Source: Nocardioides sp. (lineage in GTDB: Bacteria > Actinomycetota > Actinomycetes > Propionibacteriales > Nocardioidaceae). Taken from it: a stretch of 14,668 nucleotides of DNA. Below are positions 1 through 7,370 of this stretch, piece by piece (within the stretch, counting starts at the first letter, position 1; the number at the start of each line of letters is the position of its first letter). The stretch spans positions 6,590 through 21,257 of the forward strand of contig DOWL01000193.1 of assembly GCA_003519585.1 (NCBI GenBank). Reading direction: 5' to 3'. Position numbers and translations under genes: made by a program. Under the pieces are notes generated by a model. It saw nothing but the letters and a program-made list of their open reading frames with translations, did not search any database and was not told the DNA's origin.

Positions 1-1617
1 GGTCAGGTCGTGGGTGACGGCGACGTCCTCGGGGCCGTGCGGCCAGGTGTAGTTGCCGAACAGCACCGAGCCGGTGGCGCGCACCGTCTGGTCGATCGCG
101 GCGGCCACGTCGACGCGGCCGGTGCCGACGTCGTACGGCGAGTACGCCGGATCGAGGCCGTGCGCGGTGCTCATGAGCTGCTCCTTGAGCTGCTCGCCGG
201 TCCATCCGGGGTGCTCCTGGGCGAGGATCGCGGCGGCACCGGCCACGTGCGGGGTGGCCATCGAGGTGCCGCTGAGGGTTCGGTACATCCCGGTATCGCC
301 GTCGGTCATGTCCTGCGACCGTGCCGCCGTGATGTCCACGCCCGGTGCCGAGATGTCCGGCTTGAGCGCGCCGGTCTTCGTGAGCGGTCCGGTGCTGGAG
401 AACGATGCGAAGGCGTCCTGCTTGTCGACCGCGCCGACGGTCAGCGCCGAGGCGGCGGCGCCGGGCGTGGAGATCGACTCGGGGCCGGCATTGCCGGCGG
501 CGATCACGAAGAGGGTGCCGTACTCCGCGGAGAGCGCGTCGACCGCCTGCGACATCGGGTCGCTGCCATCGGACGGCGCGACGTCGCCGAGGCTCATGCT
601 GACGATCTCGGCTCCAGACTGAGCGGCCCACTCCATGCCTGAGAGCACCCAGGAGTCCTGACCGTAGCCGTCGGGGCCGCCGAGCACCTTGCCGACGATC
701 AGGTCCGCGCCGGGTGCGACGCCTCGGTAATCACCGCCCGAGGCAGCGCCCGTACCGACGATCGTCGAGGCGACGTGGGTGCCGTGCCCGTTGACGTCGG
801 CCATGCCCTCGCCCGGCACGAAGCTCTCCATGCCGTCGATCTGGGTGGCGAGGTCGGGGTGGTTCGCGTCGATGCCGGTGTCGAGGACCGCGACCGTCAC
901 GCCGGCTCCATCGAGGCCCTTGGCCCACGCGACCGGGGCGCCGATCTGCGGCACGCTCTCCTTGAGGTCGGCCTGGACGCGAGCATCCAGCCACAGCTTC
1001 TGCACACCGCCGCGCAGGGCCGGAGTCGGGTCGAGTGCCGCCGTGGCCTGCGTCGGGGAGATCGAGGTCCAGAAGGTCCGCGCCTGAGGTTGGCGAACCT
1101 TGAGCGCCGCGCCGTCGATGGAGGGCAGCTCCTGCACGGTCCGACTGCCATCCGGAGCGGCGGGCGGACCGGCCGCGCGGGTCGCGGCCCGGGTGTATTC
1201 GGCGATCAGGGGAACCGTGCCGGTGCCCGAGTGGTCGTAGCCCATCTCGATCAGCGCGGTGACGTCGAAGAGCCGCGGGTCGACCTCGTCCGCGGCGACG
1301 AGCGCGACAGCCTCGTCCGGGATCACGTACAGATCGCCGCCGCTCTCCTGCATGCGGACGCCGCCGAGCGCGCCCGAGGGACGGTCGACATCGGCGAGCT
1401 GACGGCCGTCGGCGAACGTGGTCACGGTGACGACGTCGCCGGTGACCAGGGTGACCTGATGCCGTGACGACGGACGGTCCGGAGCCGCCGTCGGCTCGGC
1501 CGCCATCGCGTGCGCTGCGGTCGAGATGGAGACCGAGAACAACGGCGCCACGACGGCGACGACGAGCACGGTCAGGCGGCGCCGACGCCACCGCGAGGCG
1601 GCCACGGAACGATGCAT
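1..1617 (-). CDS. Secreted subtilisin-like serine protease (peptidase family S8), C-terminus beyond the window
   Basis: The first 539 residues of an exported serine endopeptidase are visible; the frame is open to the left edge. The ATG at 1617 gives MHRSVAASRWRRRR followed by a hydrophobic stretch to about residue 38, a signal peptide. A prodomain-like segment follows (RHQVTLVTGDVVTVT, about 52-66). The catalytic domain spans roughly 220-480. The triad is complete: Asp246 in VAVLDTGID, His278 in NGHGTHVA and Ser452 in GTSMATPHVAG. The oxyanion Asn376 lies in IAAGNAGPES. About 60 further residues after the domain suggest a long actinobacterial subtilase with extra C-terminal domains, but these lie outside the window. 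The gene diverges from the HTH gene at 1799 across 181 bases. No convincing Shine-Dalgarno sequence precedes the ATG, so a different nearby start is possible. Substrate unknown. The family call is very secure. Confidence 0.95.
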   Translation of the reverse strand, partial: MHRSVAASRWRRRRLTVLVVAVVAPLFSVSISTAAHAMAAEPTAAPDRPSSRHQVTLVTGDVVTVTTFADGRQLADVDRPSGALGGVRMQESGGDLYVIPDEAVALVAADEVDPRLFDVTALIEMGYDHSGTGTVPLIAEYTRAATRAAGPPAAPDGSRTVQELPSIDGAALKVRQPQARTFWTSISPTQATAALDPTPALRGGVQKLWLDARVQADLKESVPQIGAPVAWAKGLDGAGVTVAVLDTGIDANHPDLATQIDGMESFVPGEGMADVNGHGTHVASTIVGTGAASGGDYRGVAPGADLIVGKVLGGPDGYGQDSWVLSGMEWAAQSGAEIVSMSLGDVAPSDGSDPMSQAVDALSAEYGTLFVIAAGNAGPESISTPGAAASALTVGAVDKQDAFASFSSTGPLTKTGALKPDISAPGVDITAARSQDMTDGDTGMYRTLSGTSMATPHVAGAAAILAQEHPGWTGEQLKEQLMSTAHGLDPAYSPYDVGTGRVDVAAAIDQTVRATGSVLFGNYTWPHGPEDVAVTHDLT

Positions 1618-1760
1618 GGAGGCTGTCTAGTCGCCGCCGAACGCCGCCGGGAAGAGCCGCAGCTGACGGACCTCCGCCATGGCGCGACTCCGCCTATCGG
1701 CTGGAGCCGGGCAACCGCAGCTCGCATAGTCCCTTGGTCTCGGGTACGCGATCAGGCCGG

Positions 1761-1792
1761 TTGCACATTACCGGGTCTGATAACGGTGTACT
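1761..1792 (+). promoter_or_regulatory. Possible promoter of the HTH gene at 1799 (weak)
   Basis: This AT-richer stretch lies just before the HTH gene. TTGCAC (1761-1766) could be a -35 element. TGTACT (1787-1792) ends six bases before the ATG at 1799, a layout that would give a leaderless transcript, but its spacing from TTGCAC is 20 bases, longer than ideal. TAACGG (1781-1786) is an alternative -10 with a spacing of only 14. TTACCG (1769-1774) and TAACGG form a loose repeat that an HTH autoregulator could bind. Nothing else is recognisable in 1618-1760. This is pattern-based only. Confidence 0.25.
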
Positions 1793-1798
1793 TCAAGG

Positions 1799-2416
1799 AT
1801 GGGTCAGGGAGTCGATCGGGACACTTCTCAAGTCATCGCATGCCTTCGGGAAGCGTTGATCGGCAGTGGCCTGTCGCAAGCGGCGTTTGCTCGGGCGCTC
1901 GGCACCTCGGGTCCGCGGATGTCGACCTACCTATCGGGCGAGGTCCAGCCTTCGGCGCGGTTCTTCGTTCGGGCCAGGCGGCTCGGTGCGGCACTCGGCG
2001 CCGCGACCGCCCGCGGGCTGATGTCAGCGCCGGTCACCGCTGCCGCGATCCGTTCCTACCTTCACTCCGGTCAAAGCGAGTGGTCTTGGCGGATGCTGCT
2101 CCAAGGGCGCGATCACCTCGCCGAGGCGATCACGTCCGGAGACCAGCAACTGCTCGATGCCTGGGAGGCCGCACCCAGCAGCACCGGGTCGCCGGAGTGG
2201 GACGCGCTCCTAGCTGCCGTAGTCGCCCATGAAACCGAGACGGCCGGCCTTCCGGCGCCGGCGTGGTCCCGAGTCGGACCACTCGCAGGACCGCTGCTCG
2301 ATGCCTGGGTCCCCGAGCACCCCTTCCTCTCCCCCGATCGGGTCCGTGCCCAGACCCCGGATTGGCTGCGTGAGCAGAACATCTACGTTCCGGCACGCGA
2401 TCTGGTCACCGCATGA
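1799..2416 (+). CDS. XRE-type helix-turn-helix protein, probable antitoxin/repressor of an AbiEii-type toxin pair
   Basis: A 205-residue soluble protein. A Cro/CI-type helix-turn-helix lies at about residues 24-52 (LSQAAFARALGTSGPR, then STYLSGEVQPSA), so it should bind DNA. The rest is an alpha-helical domain ending in TPDWLREQNIYVPARDLVTA, a tail type I associate with actinobacterial HTH proteins encoded in front of AbiEii/DUF6036-like nucleotidyltransferases. The ATG at 1799 is used because an in-frame stop lies just upstream (TAA at 1781-1783) and no internal start precedes the HTH. An AAGG touches the ATG, too close to act as a ribosome binding site, so the transcript may be leaderless. 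The stop overlaps the next start as ATGA (2413-2416), typical of a coupled antitoxin-toxin pair. The HTH is secure; the antitoxin role is inference from the neighbour and the tail. Confidence 0.7.
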   Translation: MGQGVDRDTSQVIACLREALIGSGLSQAAFARALGTSGPRMSTYLSGEVQPSARFFVRARRLGAALGAATARGLMSAPVTAAAIRSYLHSGQSEWSWRMLLQGRDHLAEAITSGDQQLLDAWEAAPSSTGSPEWDALLAAVVAHETETAGLPAPAWSRVGPLAGPLLDAWVPEHPFLSPDRVRAQTPDWLREQNIYVPARDLVTA

Positions 2417-2649
2417 GCAACCGCAACCACGAGTTCACCGCGGAGCAGACCTTCGAGCTCCTCCAGACGCTCGACGAACGGCTTCGCGCGCGCGGGGTCG
2501 CCGGCGCGGTAGACGGCGTTCGATCTCGCAAGCTTCCGCACATATTCGGCACACAATCGGCGAGAGTGAGCGTCAGTCGGTCGGGGTCGGACCAACCGGC
2601 ACGTCATCGCAGCCGCGGGTGGGCCACTGTTCGCTCGAGGTCTCACTGA
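2413..2649 (+). pseudogene. Truncated nucleotidyltransferase-type toxin remnant (AbiEii/DUF6036-like N-terminus)
   Basis: A 78-codon frame overlaps the HTH gene by ATGA. Its first 33 residues (MSNRNHEFTAEQTFELLQ, then TLDERLRARGVAGAV) look like the N-terminus of AbiEii/DUF6036-type nucleotidyltransferase toxins, in which a helix ending in RLAARGV leads into the strand before the GG..A..L nucleotidyltransferase motif. Here that motif is absent: from about codon 34 the sequence becomes arginine/serine-rich (VDGVRSRKLPHIF and on) and resembles no domain I know. Full toxins are about 170-300 residues, so this is probably a 5' remnant left by a deletion near 2510. Bases 2530-2694 hold no gene I can support. 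The alternative is a short unrelated protein. Family assignment of such a short piece is tentative. Confidence 0.5.
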
Positions 2650-2694
2650 TCTCGGACGCGAGCCCTCGGAGTAGTGCCCGTTTCCCGTGGGAAC

Positions 2695-3351
2695 TCAGCT
2701 CAGCGAGAACGGCGGGTACCGGTCCGTGATCAACAAGAAGGCATAGGCGTTGACCCGCAGAGCCCATCGACCGACACCGACCACGAAGTCGAACAGACCG
2801 CGCGGATAGCTGCCGGTGAACAGGATCGCGAACCAGGCGACGATCACCGCCACGAAAGCACCGATGAACAGGAAGAACAGCACGACGTAGTGCGGGATCG
2901 CGAGGAGCCATTTCACCAGCGGGAGCCAACGGTTGAGATCCCTCTCGACGTCGGGATAGTCGAGGTCGAGGTGGACCTTCTGCTCCTCGACCGTCGATGG
3001 ATAGTCGTCGGTGAGAAGGACGAGATAGGCGAAGATGCGTGTCGCGAACCGGGTGAGTTCGCGGGCGAAGTCGAACCACCATCGTGGATAACGCTGCCGG
3101 AACAGGATCATCAGCAGGGTGGCGGTGAACAGCCCGGCGATGATGCCACCGCTCGTCGTGCTCACGGTCTTGCCGCCCTCGTCGTACACCGTGCTCGTCG
3201 CACCGGCCGTGAGGGCGCCGTACACGATGCCGATGGGGATCACCAGGAAGAGCCGGAACAGCGTGGTCAGTCGACGGTGTTCGGGGGTGTAGTCGACGTC
3301 GAGACGCGCGGGGTAGGCCGTAGGTGAAGGGAGCGGTTGCTGCGTGGACAT
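2695..3351 (-). CDS. Membrane protein with tandem DUF4389 domains
   Basis: A 218-residue membrane protein of unknown function. The ATG at 3351 is chosen over an in-frame upstream start because AGGAGG lies 7 bases before it and the upstream extension is Arg/Ser-rich and unlike a protein. Hydrophobic segments sit at about 29-50, 68-84, 104-114 and 147-179. The DUF4389 signature occurs twice: RYPRWWFDFARELTRFATR (88-106) followed by AYLVLLTDDYP, and SYPRGLFDFVVGVGRWALRV (181-200) followed by AYAFLLITDRYPPFSL. The protein is therefore an internal duplication. It lies 126 bases downstream of the beta-CASP hydrolase gene on the same strand and may be co-transcribed with it. The domain family is clear; no biochemical role can be assigned. 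Confidence 0.88.
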   Translation of the reverse strand: MSTQQPLPSPTAYPARLDVDYTPEHRRLTTLFRLFLVIPIGIVYGALTAGATSTVYDEGGKTVSTTSGGIIAGLFTATLLMILFRQRYPRWWFDFARELTRFATRIFAYLVLLTDDYPSTVEEQKVHLDLDYPDVERDLNRWLPLVKWLLAIPHYVVLFFLFIGAFVAVIVAWFAILFTGSYPRGLFDFVVGVGRWALRVNAYAFLLITDRYPPFSLS

Positions 3352-3477
3352 GGGCGTTCCTCCTGTCGTCGAGCACGGCAGCCAGGCGAAGGCTTGACCT
3401 CGCCATCCTGATCGCCGTGCCGGCCCTCGGGTAGAGACCGACGACACCGCGAGGTCGGGACCTTGGTCGCGAGCGGG

Positions 3478-4881
3478 TCAACCGATCACGACGCGTTCGC
3501 CCAGCCGCGGCGCGACCGCACACCAGTCGAGCTCGTCGCTGATCCGACGAGCCAGCGCGGCGCTGGCAGGCGCCTCGCCGTGCACGACGTACGCCGTCGG
3601 CAGGTGCTCAGTAAGCGGCATCCTGCTCAGCCAGGCGACGAGATCGTCCGCGTCGGCATGGACGGACATCGTCTCGAGCTGGACGATCTCGGCCCGAACG
3701 GGGACGTACCGGCCATGGATCTTCACCTGTCTCGCGCCGGAGGCCAACTGTCGACCGCGGCTGCCCTCCGCCTGGTAGCCGGTCAGGATGACGGTGTTCC
3801 GCGGGTCGGGCAACTGGTACCTCAGGTGATGCACCACCCGTCCGCCAGTGGCCATGCCCGAGGCAGAGATGAGGATGCACGGCTGCCTCGGCTTGTTCAG
3901 CCGCTGCGACGAGGCCGCGTCGTGGATCCCGACGACGTGACCTCCGGCCAGCTCGGGCGAGCCGGGCCGCATACCGCTCGCGGGACGGTGGGCGGCACTG
4001 CGATAGACCTCCAGCGTGGCGAGCGCCATCGGGCTGTCGACGTACACCGGGACGTCCGGTATCCGGCCGGCCTCCCGCAATCGACGGAGTCCGAGCAGCA
4101 CCAACTCCGTGCGATCGACCGCGAACGCCGGGATCAACACCGAACCACCTCGGCCGATCGTGCGGCACACGACCTCCGCGAGGAGGTCGCCGTCGTCGTC
4201 CTGCGGATGCACGCGATCGCCGTAGGTCGACTCGACGACGACGACATCGGCCTCGGGCGGATCATCGGGTCGCTCCAGGAGTGGATGGTCCGGGCGACCG
4301 AGGTCGCCACTGAACAGCGCTCGGGCACCGTCTACCTCCACGAGCGCGGTAGCCGAGCCGAGGATGTGCCCGGCCCGCTGCAACGTGACCGACGCGCCGT
4401 CGGACAGTGCCACGCTCGCGCCGTACGCCACCGGCTCGAAGAGCGGCAGGACTCGCTCGACGTCGCGTGCGTCGTACAGCGGCAGGGCAGGGTGGTGCTT
4501 GGTGAACCCCGCCTCGTTGGCGTACGCCGCGTCCTCCTCCTGCAGGTGCGCGCTGTCGCGCAGCACGATCTCCGCGAGCTCCGCCGTCTCGCGCGTACAG
4601 ATGATCCGGCCTCGGAATCCGTCGCGCACCAGACGAGGGAGGTACCCGGAATGGTCCAAGTGGGCGTGCGTGACGACCACCGCATCGAGCGACGCCGGAT
4701 CGGGGCCCAGCGGGTCCCAGTTCCGCCGCCGTAGCTCGGCGAGCCCCTGGTAGAGACCGGCATCGACGAGGAGTCGGATGTCCCTTCCCTCTACGAGGAA
4801 CCGGCTACCGGTGACACACCCGGCGGCGCCCAGGAAGCTCAACACCGGCTCGTGGTCCCTGGCGACGGATGCAACGGTCAT
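3478..4881 (-). CDS. Beta-CASP metallo-beta-lactamase-fold hydrolase, probable ribonuclease
   Basis: A 467-residue cytoplasmic enzyme of the CPSF73/YSH1-like beta-CASP group, which cleave or degrade RNA at a two-zinc site; the bacterial relatives are typified by Thermus TTHA0252. The metal ligands are visible: His72, His74, Asp76 and His77 in THAHLDHSG; His172 in AGHILGSA; Asp193 in FSGDLGR; and His434 in VVHGE. Beta-CASP motifs are ESTYGDR (Glu217), ISASGMATGGR with the following HH (351-352), and SVHADADDL (His408). No KH domain is present, unlike archaeal homologues. The ATG at 4881 is chosen because AGGAGG (4888-4893, minus strand) precedes it and MTVASVARDHEPVLSFLGAA is where the family begins; the open frame continues upstream to 5238 without homology. 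It is divergent from the response regulator gene. RNA as substrate is inferred from the family. Confidence 0.9.
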   Translation of the reverse strand: MTVASVARDHEPVLSFLGAAGCVTGSRFLVEGRDIRLLVDAGLYQGLAELRRRNWDPLGPDPASLDAVVVTHAHLDHSGYLPRLVRDGFRGRIICTRETAELAEIVLRDSAHLQEEDAAYANEAGFTKHHPALPLYDARDVERVLPLFEPVAYGASVALSDGASVTLQRAGHILGSATALVEVDGARALFSGDLGRPDHPLLERPDDPPEADVVVVESTYGDRVHPQDDDGDLLAEVVCRTIGRGGSVLIPAFAVDRTELVLLGLRRLREAGRIPDVPVYVDSPMALATLEVYRSAAHRPASGMRPGSPELAGGHVVGIHDAASSQRLNKPRQPCILISASGMATGGRVVHHLRYQLPDPRNTVILTGYQAEGSRGRQLASGARQVKIHGRYVPVRAEIVQLETMSVHADADDLVAWLSRMPLTEHLPTAYVVHGEAPASAALARRISDELDWCAVAPRLGERVVIG

Positions 4882-4900
4882 CGTGCGCCTCCTCGGGTCG

Positions 4901-4906
4901 ACGCTA
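4901..4906 (-). promoter_or_regulatory. Possible -10 element of the beta-CASP hydrolase gene
   Basis: Read on the minus strand the sequence is TAGCGT, matching the actinobacterial TANNNT -10 pattern. A start about seven bases downstream would leave a short leader that begins near the AGGAGG at 4888-4893 and the ATG at 4881. No good -35 element is seen 17-18 bases upstream, so this is only a candidate. Confidence 0.28.
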
Positions 4907-4951
4907 GAGCGCCGCCGATCTCCGGGCGCAGGGTCGAAGGTCGGCGACCCG

Positions 4952-4967
4952 CGGGACGCTGGTCCCG
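4952..4967. repeat. Inverted repeat in the divergent intergenic region
   Basis: CGGGAC GCTG GTCCCG is a perfect inverted repeat with 6-base arms and a 4-base centre. It lies midway between the divergent starts of the beta-CASP gene (4881) and the response regulator (5003), so it could be an operator. At this GC content a chance match is quite possible. Confidence 0.3.
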
Positions 4968-4989
4968 GGGGCGGCACCGGGCAGGCGCC

Positions 4990-4995
4990 TACCCT
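4990..4995 (+). promoter_or_regulatory. Candidate -10 element for a leaderless response regulator transcript
   Basis: TACCCT fits TANNNT and ends seven bases before the GTG at 5003, the spacing expected if transcription starts on the start codon. No Shine-Dalgarno sequence precedes that GTG, which agrees with a leaderless mRNA, common in actinobacteria. No -35 element is recognisable, so the call is modest. Confidence 0.38.
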
Positions 4996-5002
4996 CGTCC
5001 AT

Positions 5003-5692
5003 GTGGTCCACCTGCTGGTCGTCGAGGACGACGAGGCCATCCGCCGGAGCCTCGCGCGCGGGCTCACCGAGCAGAGCGCGACGGTCTCGGTCGTGGGCAC
5101 CGCGGTCGAGGCCATCAAGGCACTTGCGATCGAGCGACCGGACGCCGTCGTGCTCGACCTCGGGCTGCCGGATCTCGACGGCGCCGACGTTCTCGCGCTC
5201 ATCCGCGCCCAGAGTGACGTGCCCGTCGTGGTCGCCACCGCGCGCGACGACGAGCGAGAGATGGTCCGGCTCCTGGATGCCGGGGCCGACGACTACCTGA
5301 TCAAGCCGTTCTCGGCGGCCCAGGCCATGGCCCGAGTCCGCGCGGTGCTCCGCCGTACCGCCCAGGCGTCGCCCGAGGAGCAACGGGCGGTCGTCGGAGG
5401 GCTCGTGGTCGACGCGGTCTCGCGCACCGTCCATCTCGACGGTGCGACCGTGGAACTCAACCGCAAGGAGTTCGACCTCCTGCTCGCGCTGGCGTCGCGA
5501 CCGGGACAGGTGATCTCGAAGCGCCAGTTGCTCGCCGAGGTCTGGCAGCAGCCGTGGGGCGGTGCCGACCGGACCGTCGACGTCCACCTGTCGTGGCTGC
5601 GTCGGAAGCTCGGCGAGTCGGCCTCCCACCCGCGCTACCTGCACAGCGTGCGCGGAGTGGGGGTCAAACTGGTCGACCCGGGTGCCGGATGA
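5003..5692 (+). CDS. OmpR/PhoB-family two-component response regulator
   Basis: A 229-residue DNA-binding response regulator. The receiver domain (about 3-115) has the acidic pocket VVEDD (8-10), phospho-acceptor Asp52 in VVLDLGLPDLDG, the switch Thr79 and the invariant Lys101 in YLIKPF. The winged-helix effector domain (about 130-225) contains LNRKEFDLLLALASRPGQV, the recognition-helix region RTVDVHLSWLRRKLG and the wing RYLHSVRGVGVKL. The GTG at 5003 begins exactly at the family start (MVHLLVVEDD); the frame is open further upstream but that extension is Arg/Gly-rich and non-homologous. It overlaps the kinase gene by ATGA (5689-5692), so the two are translationally coupled partners. The GGATTTGA repeat at 7042-7060 is its most likely binding site. 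Assignment is secure; its target set is inference. Confidence 0.93.
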   Translation: MVHLLVVEDDEAIRRSLARGLTEQSATVSVVGTAVEAIKALAIERPDAVVLDLGLPDLDGADVLALIRAQSDVPVVVATARDDEREMVRLLDAGADDYLIKPFSAAQAMARVRAVLRRTAQASPEEQRAVVGGLVVDAVSRTVHLDGATVELNRKEFDLLLALASRPGQVISKRQLLAEVWQQPWGGADRTVDVHLSWLRRKLGESASHPRYLHSVRGVGVKLVDPGAG

Positions 5693-7023
5693 CCCTCCGT
5701 GGGCGGATCCGCCTGCTCGCCCTGGGGGCCGCTACCGCGGTCCTGGTGCTGCTCGCGATCCCCGTGTGGCTGCTGGAGGCGAGGTCGGCTGCGCACGACG
5801 TCGAGCAGTCGGCGATGGAGAGCGCCCAAAGCGTGGCCGACTACCTGTCGGCCACCGGGGTGGGCGTGGATCTGGAGGCCTATGTCGAGCGCGTCAACGA
5901 CCGCGAGGACGTCGCCCCCGTCGCCGTGGTGACGCCGGACGGCAGGACCTACGGCCCGGACCTTCCAGGTGCCAGCGAGCAGACAGCCGCCGCCGAGAGC
6001 GACGGCGAGGACGAGGACGGCGACCGCGACGGGCCATTCCTGCGCCAGAGTCAGGTCGACGTCGACGCGGTCGCCGGCGGCCGGTTGGTGCGGGTCGAGG
6101 TGCGCACCGATGGCGGTCCGACGGCGGTCCTGGCGTTCGCCGGCGACGACCGCGTGGATTCGACCCTGGCCACCAGACTGCTTCCGCTCGCCGTCGCCGC
6201 CGGCGTGCTCCTGCTGCTCGTCGCGGCGGCTGCCGAGGTCGTCTCCCGTCGACTGGTGCGCGACCTGGACCGCACCGCGGACCTCGCAGACACCATCGCT
6301 GCCGGCGACGCCGTGGCCCGAGTGCCGGAGACCGGGCCGCCCGAGGTACGACGGGTCGCCCATGCCCTGAACGGGCTGGCCGGGCGGATCGACGAACTCC
6401 TCGCGGCGGAGCGCGAGACGGTCGCCGACCTCTCACATCGGCTGCGTACCCCGCTCACGGCGCTCCGCCTCGACGTCGAGTCACTGCCGGTGGGTCCCGC
6501 CCGCGGCGAGCTCGAAGACCACGTCGCGACGTTGGAGCGCAGCCTGACCGCCGTCATCCACCAGGCTCGTCGAGTGGAGCGCGATGGATCTCGGGCACGC
6601 TGCCAGCCCGGGCCCGTGGTCGCCGCCTCGGTCGCATACTGGCAGCCACTGATCGAGGACCAGGGTCGGGAGGTCCACGTCGCCATCACCACCGATCTGC
6701 CCGAGGTGCGGTGCTCCGCCGACGACCTCCGCGCGGCGATCGACGCCCTGGTCGAGAACTCCATTGCCCACACGCCCGATCACACGGCGATCGCCGTCGG
6801 AGCGGCAGCGGCGGGAGCAGGACCCGAGCGGGTCGTGATCGAGGTGCGCGACCACGGTCCTGGCTTCGCCACGGATGCCGTGAGCCGCGGTCGCAGTGAC
6901 CGTGGCTCGACCGGACTGGGCCTCGACATCGCACGCCGCTGTGCCCAGAGCTCTGGCGGCGACCTCACCGTCACCCGCGACGAGGACTGGACCGTGGTCA
7001 GGATCGAACTCGGACTCGCCTGA
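5689..7023 (+). CDS. HAMP-containing membrane sensor histidine kinase
   Basis: A 444-residue kinase that should phosphorylate the response regulator encoded by the overlapping upstream gene. Membrane helices lie at about 7-28 and 163-182. The extracytoplasmic sensor domain between them has a strongly acidic run (ESDGEDEDGDRD, 103-114). HAMP is at about 183-237, then the HisKA H-box DLSHRLRTPLTAL with phosphorylated His250. The HATPase domain shows the N-box ALVENSIAH (Asn357), the G1 box DHGPGF (388-393) and the G2 box GSTGLGLDIA (406-415). All catalytic motifs are present, so the protein should be active. The start is the ATG in the ATGA overlap. The signal is unknown; the acidic run could bind a cation, which would suit a regulator of redox or metal-reduction genes, but that is inference. 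Confidence 0.93.
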   Translation: MTLRGRIRLLALGAATAVLVLLAIPVWLLEARSAAHDVEQSAMESAQSVADYLSATGVGVDLEAYVERVNDREDVAPVAVVTPDGRTYGPDLPGASEQTAAAESDGEDEDGDRDGPFLRQSQVDVDAVAGGRLVRVEVRTDGGPTAVLAFAGDDRVDSTLATRLLPLAVAAGVLLLLVAAAAEVVSRRLVRDLDRTADLADTIAAGDAVARVPETGPPEVRRVAHALNGLAGRIDELLAAERETVADLSHRLRTPLTALRLDVESLPVGPARGELEDHVATLERSLTAVIHQARRVERDGSRARCQPGPVVAASVAYWQPLIEDQGREVHVAITTDLPEVRCSADDLRAAIDALVENSIAHTPDHTAIAVGAAAAGAGPERVVIEVRDHGPGFATDAVSRGRSDRGSTGLGLDIARRCAQSSGGDLTVTRDEDWTVVRIELGLA

Positions 7024-7041
7024 CTCATCGGAATCGCAGGC

Positions 7042-7060
7042 GGATTTGATCTGGATTTGA
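7042..7060 (+). promoter_or_regulatory. OmpR-type direct repeat, probable response regulator binding site upstream of the redox operon
   Basis: GGATTTGA occurs twice, at 7042-7049 and 7053-7060, an 11-base period. Tandem half-sites with 10-11 base spacing are the usual site for OmpR/PhoB-type regulators, which bind head-to-tail. The repeat lies in the 83-base gap between the kinase stop (7023) and the next start (7107) and is AT-rich against the local background. TTGAGC (7057-7062) overlaps the second copy and could be a poor -35, with TGATCC (7080-7085) as a poor -10 at 17 bases, as in activator-dependent promoters. The repeat is seen directly; the regulator assignment is inferred from position. 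Confidence 0.6.
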
Positions 7061-7106
7061 GCCTGGCTTGGGGGGCCGCTGATCCGGTCCCGGCGAAGCT
7101 CGACGC

Positions 7107-7370
7107 ATGAGCACGGCACGACGACGAATCCTCACCCGAGCACGGGTCGCCACCGCCGGCCTGGTGCTGGCCGCTGGTTCGGCCACCGGCCTGCTCACCG
7201 TCGCCGCTGGGCACGCGACCAATGGCGCCGCTGCGAGCTCGACGGACCAAGGCTCCGGCGGCACCATCTCGCCGAACGGATCGGGCACGGGCGACTCCTC
7301 CAGCTCCTCGTCCAGCGGCAGGTCGAGTGGCTCGTCCGGCGGCGCCGTGGCAGGAAGCCACTCCTCGTGA
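7107..7370 (+). CDS. Small exported or membrane-anchored Ser/Gly-rich protein
   Basis: An 87-residue protein with a basic start (MSTARRRILTRAR), one hydrophobic segment at about 14-34 (signal peptide or anchor) and a low-complexity tail rich in Ser and Gly to the C-terminus. There is no folded domain and no FMN-attachment motif of the SGAT type. It is the first gene after the GGATTTGA repeat and its stop overlaps the ApbE GTG start (GTGA, 7367-7370). In related loci an FMN-binding-domain protein with a signal anchor and Ser-rich linker often sits in this place, so this may be such a protein without its domain. No strong ribosome binding site is seen before the ATG. The frame has normal codon use and coupled expression, so it is probably real, but the function is unknown. 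Confidence 0.65.
   Translation: MSTARRRILTRARVATAGLVLAAGSATGLLTVAAGHATNGAAASSTDQGSGGTISPNGSGTGDSSSSSSSGRSSGSSGGAVAGSHSS

Noticed and set aside
731..1591. A 286-codon minus-strand frame inside the subtilase
   Set aside because: It is Arg-rich and out of frame with the subtilase, whose complete catalytic triad is in another minus-strand frame.
2383..2646. A minus-strand frame of 87 codons with a fairly protein-like centre (CAEYVRKLARSNAVYRAGD)
   Set aside because: It lies opposite the HTH gene end and the toxin-like start, has no ribosome binding site, and I recognise no family. The toxin reading on the plus strand is more convincing, although not certain.
2682..2693. Palindrome TTCCC GT GGGAA just after the DUF4389 stop as a terminator
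   Set aside because: The loop of two bases is too small for the full stem and no T-run follows, so it is not a convincing terminator.
4778..5002. N-terminal extension of the response regulator
   Set aside because: The upstream ATG lies inside the divergent beta-CASP gene and the added residues do not belong to a receiver domain, which starts at the GTG at 5003.
4882..5238. N-terminal extension of the beta-CASP hydrolase
   Set aside because: The open frame runs into the response regulator gene, has Thr/Ser/Arg-rich non-homologous sequence, and a proper AGGAGG site precedes the ATG at 4881.
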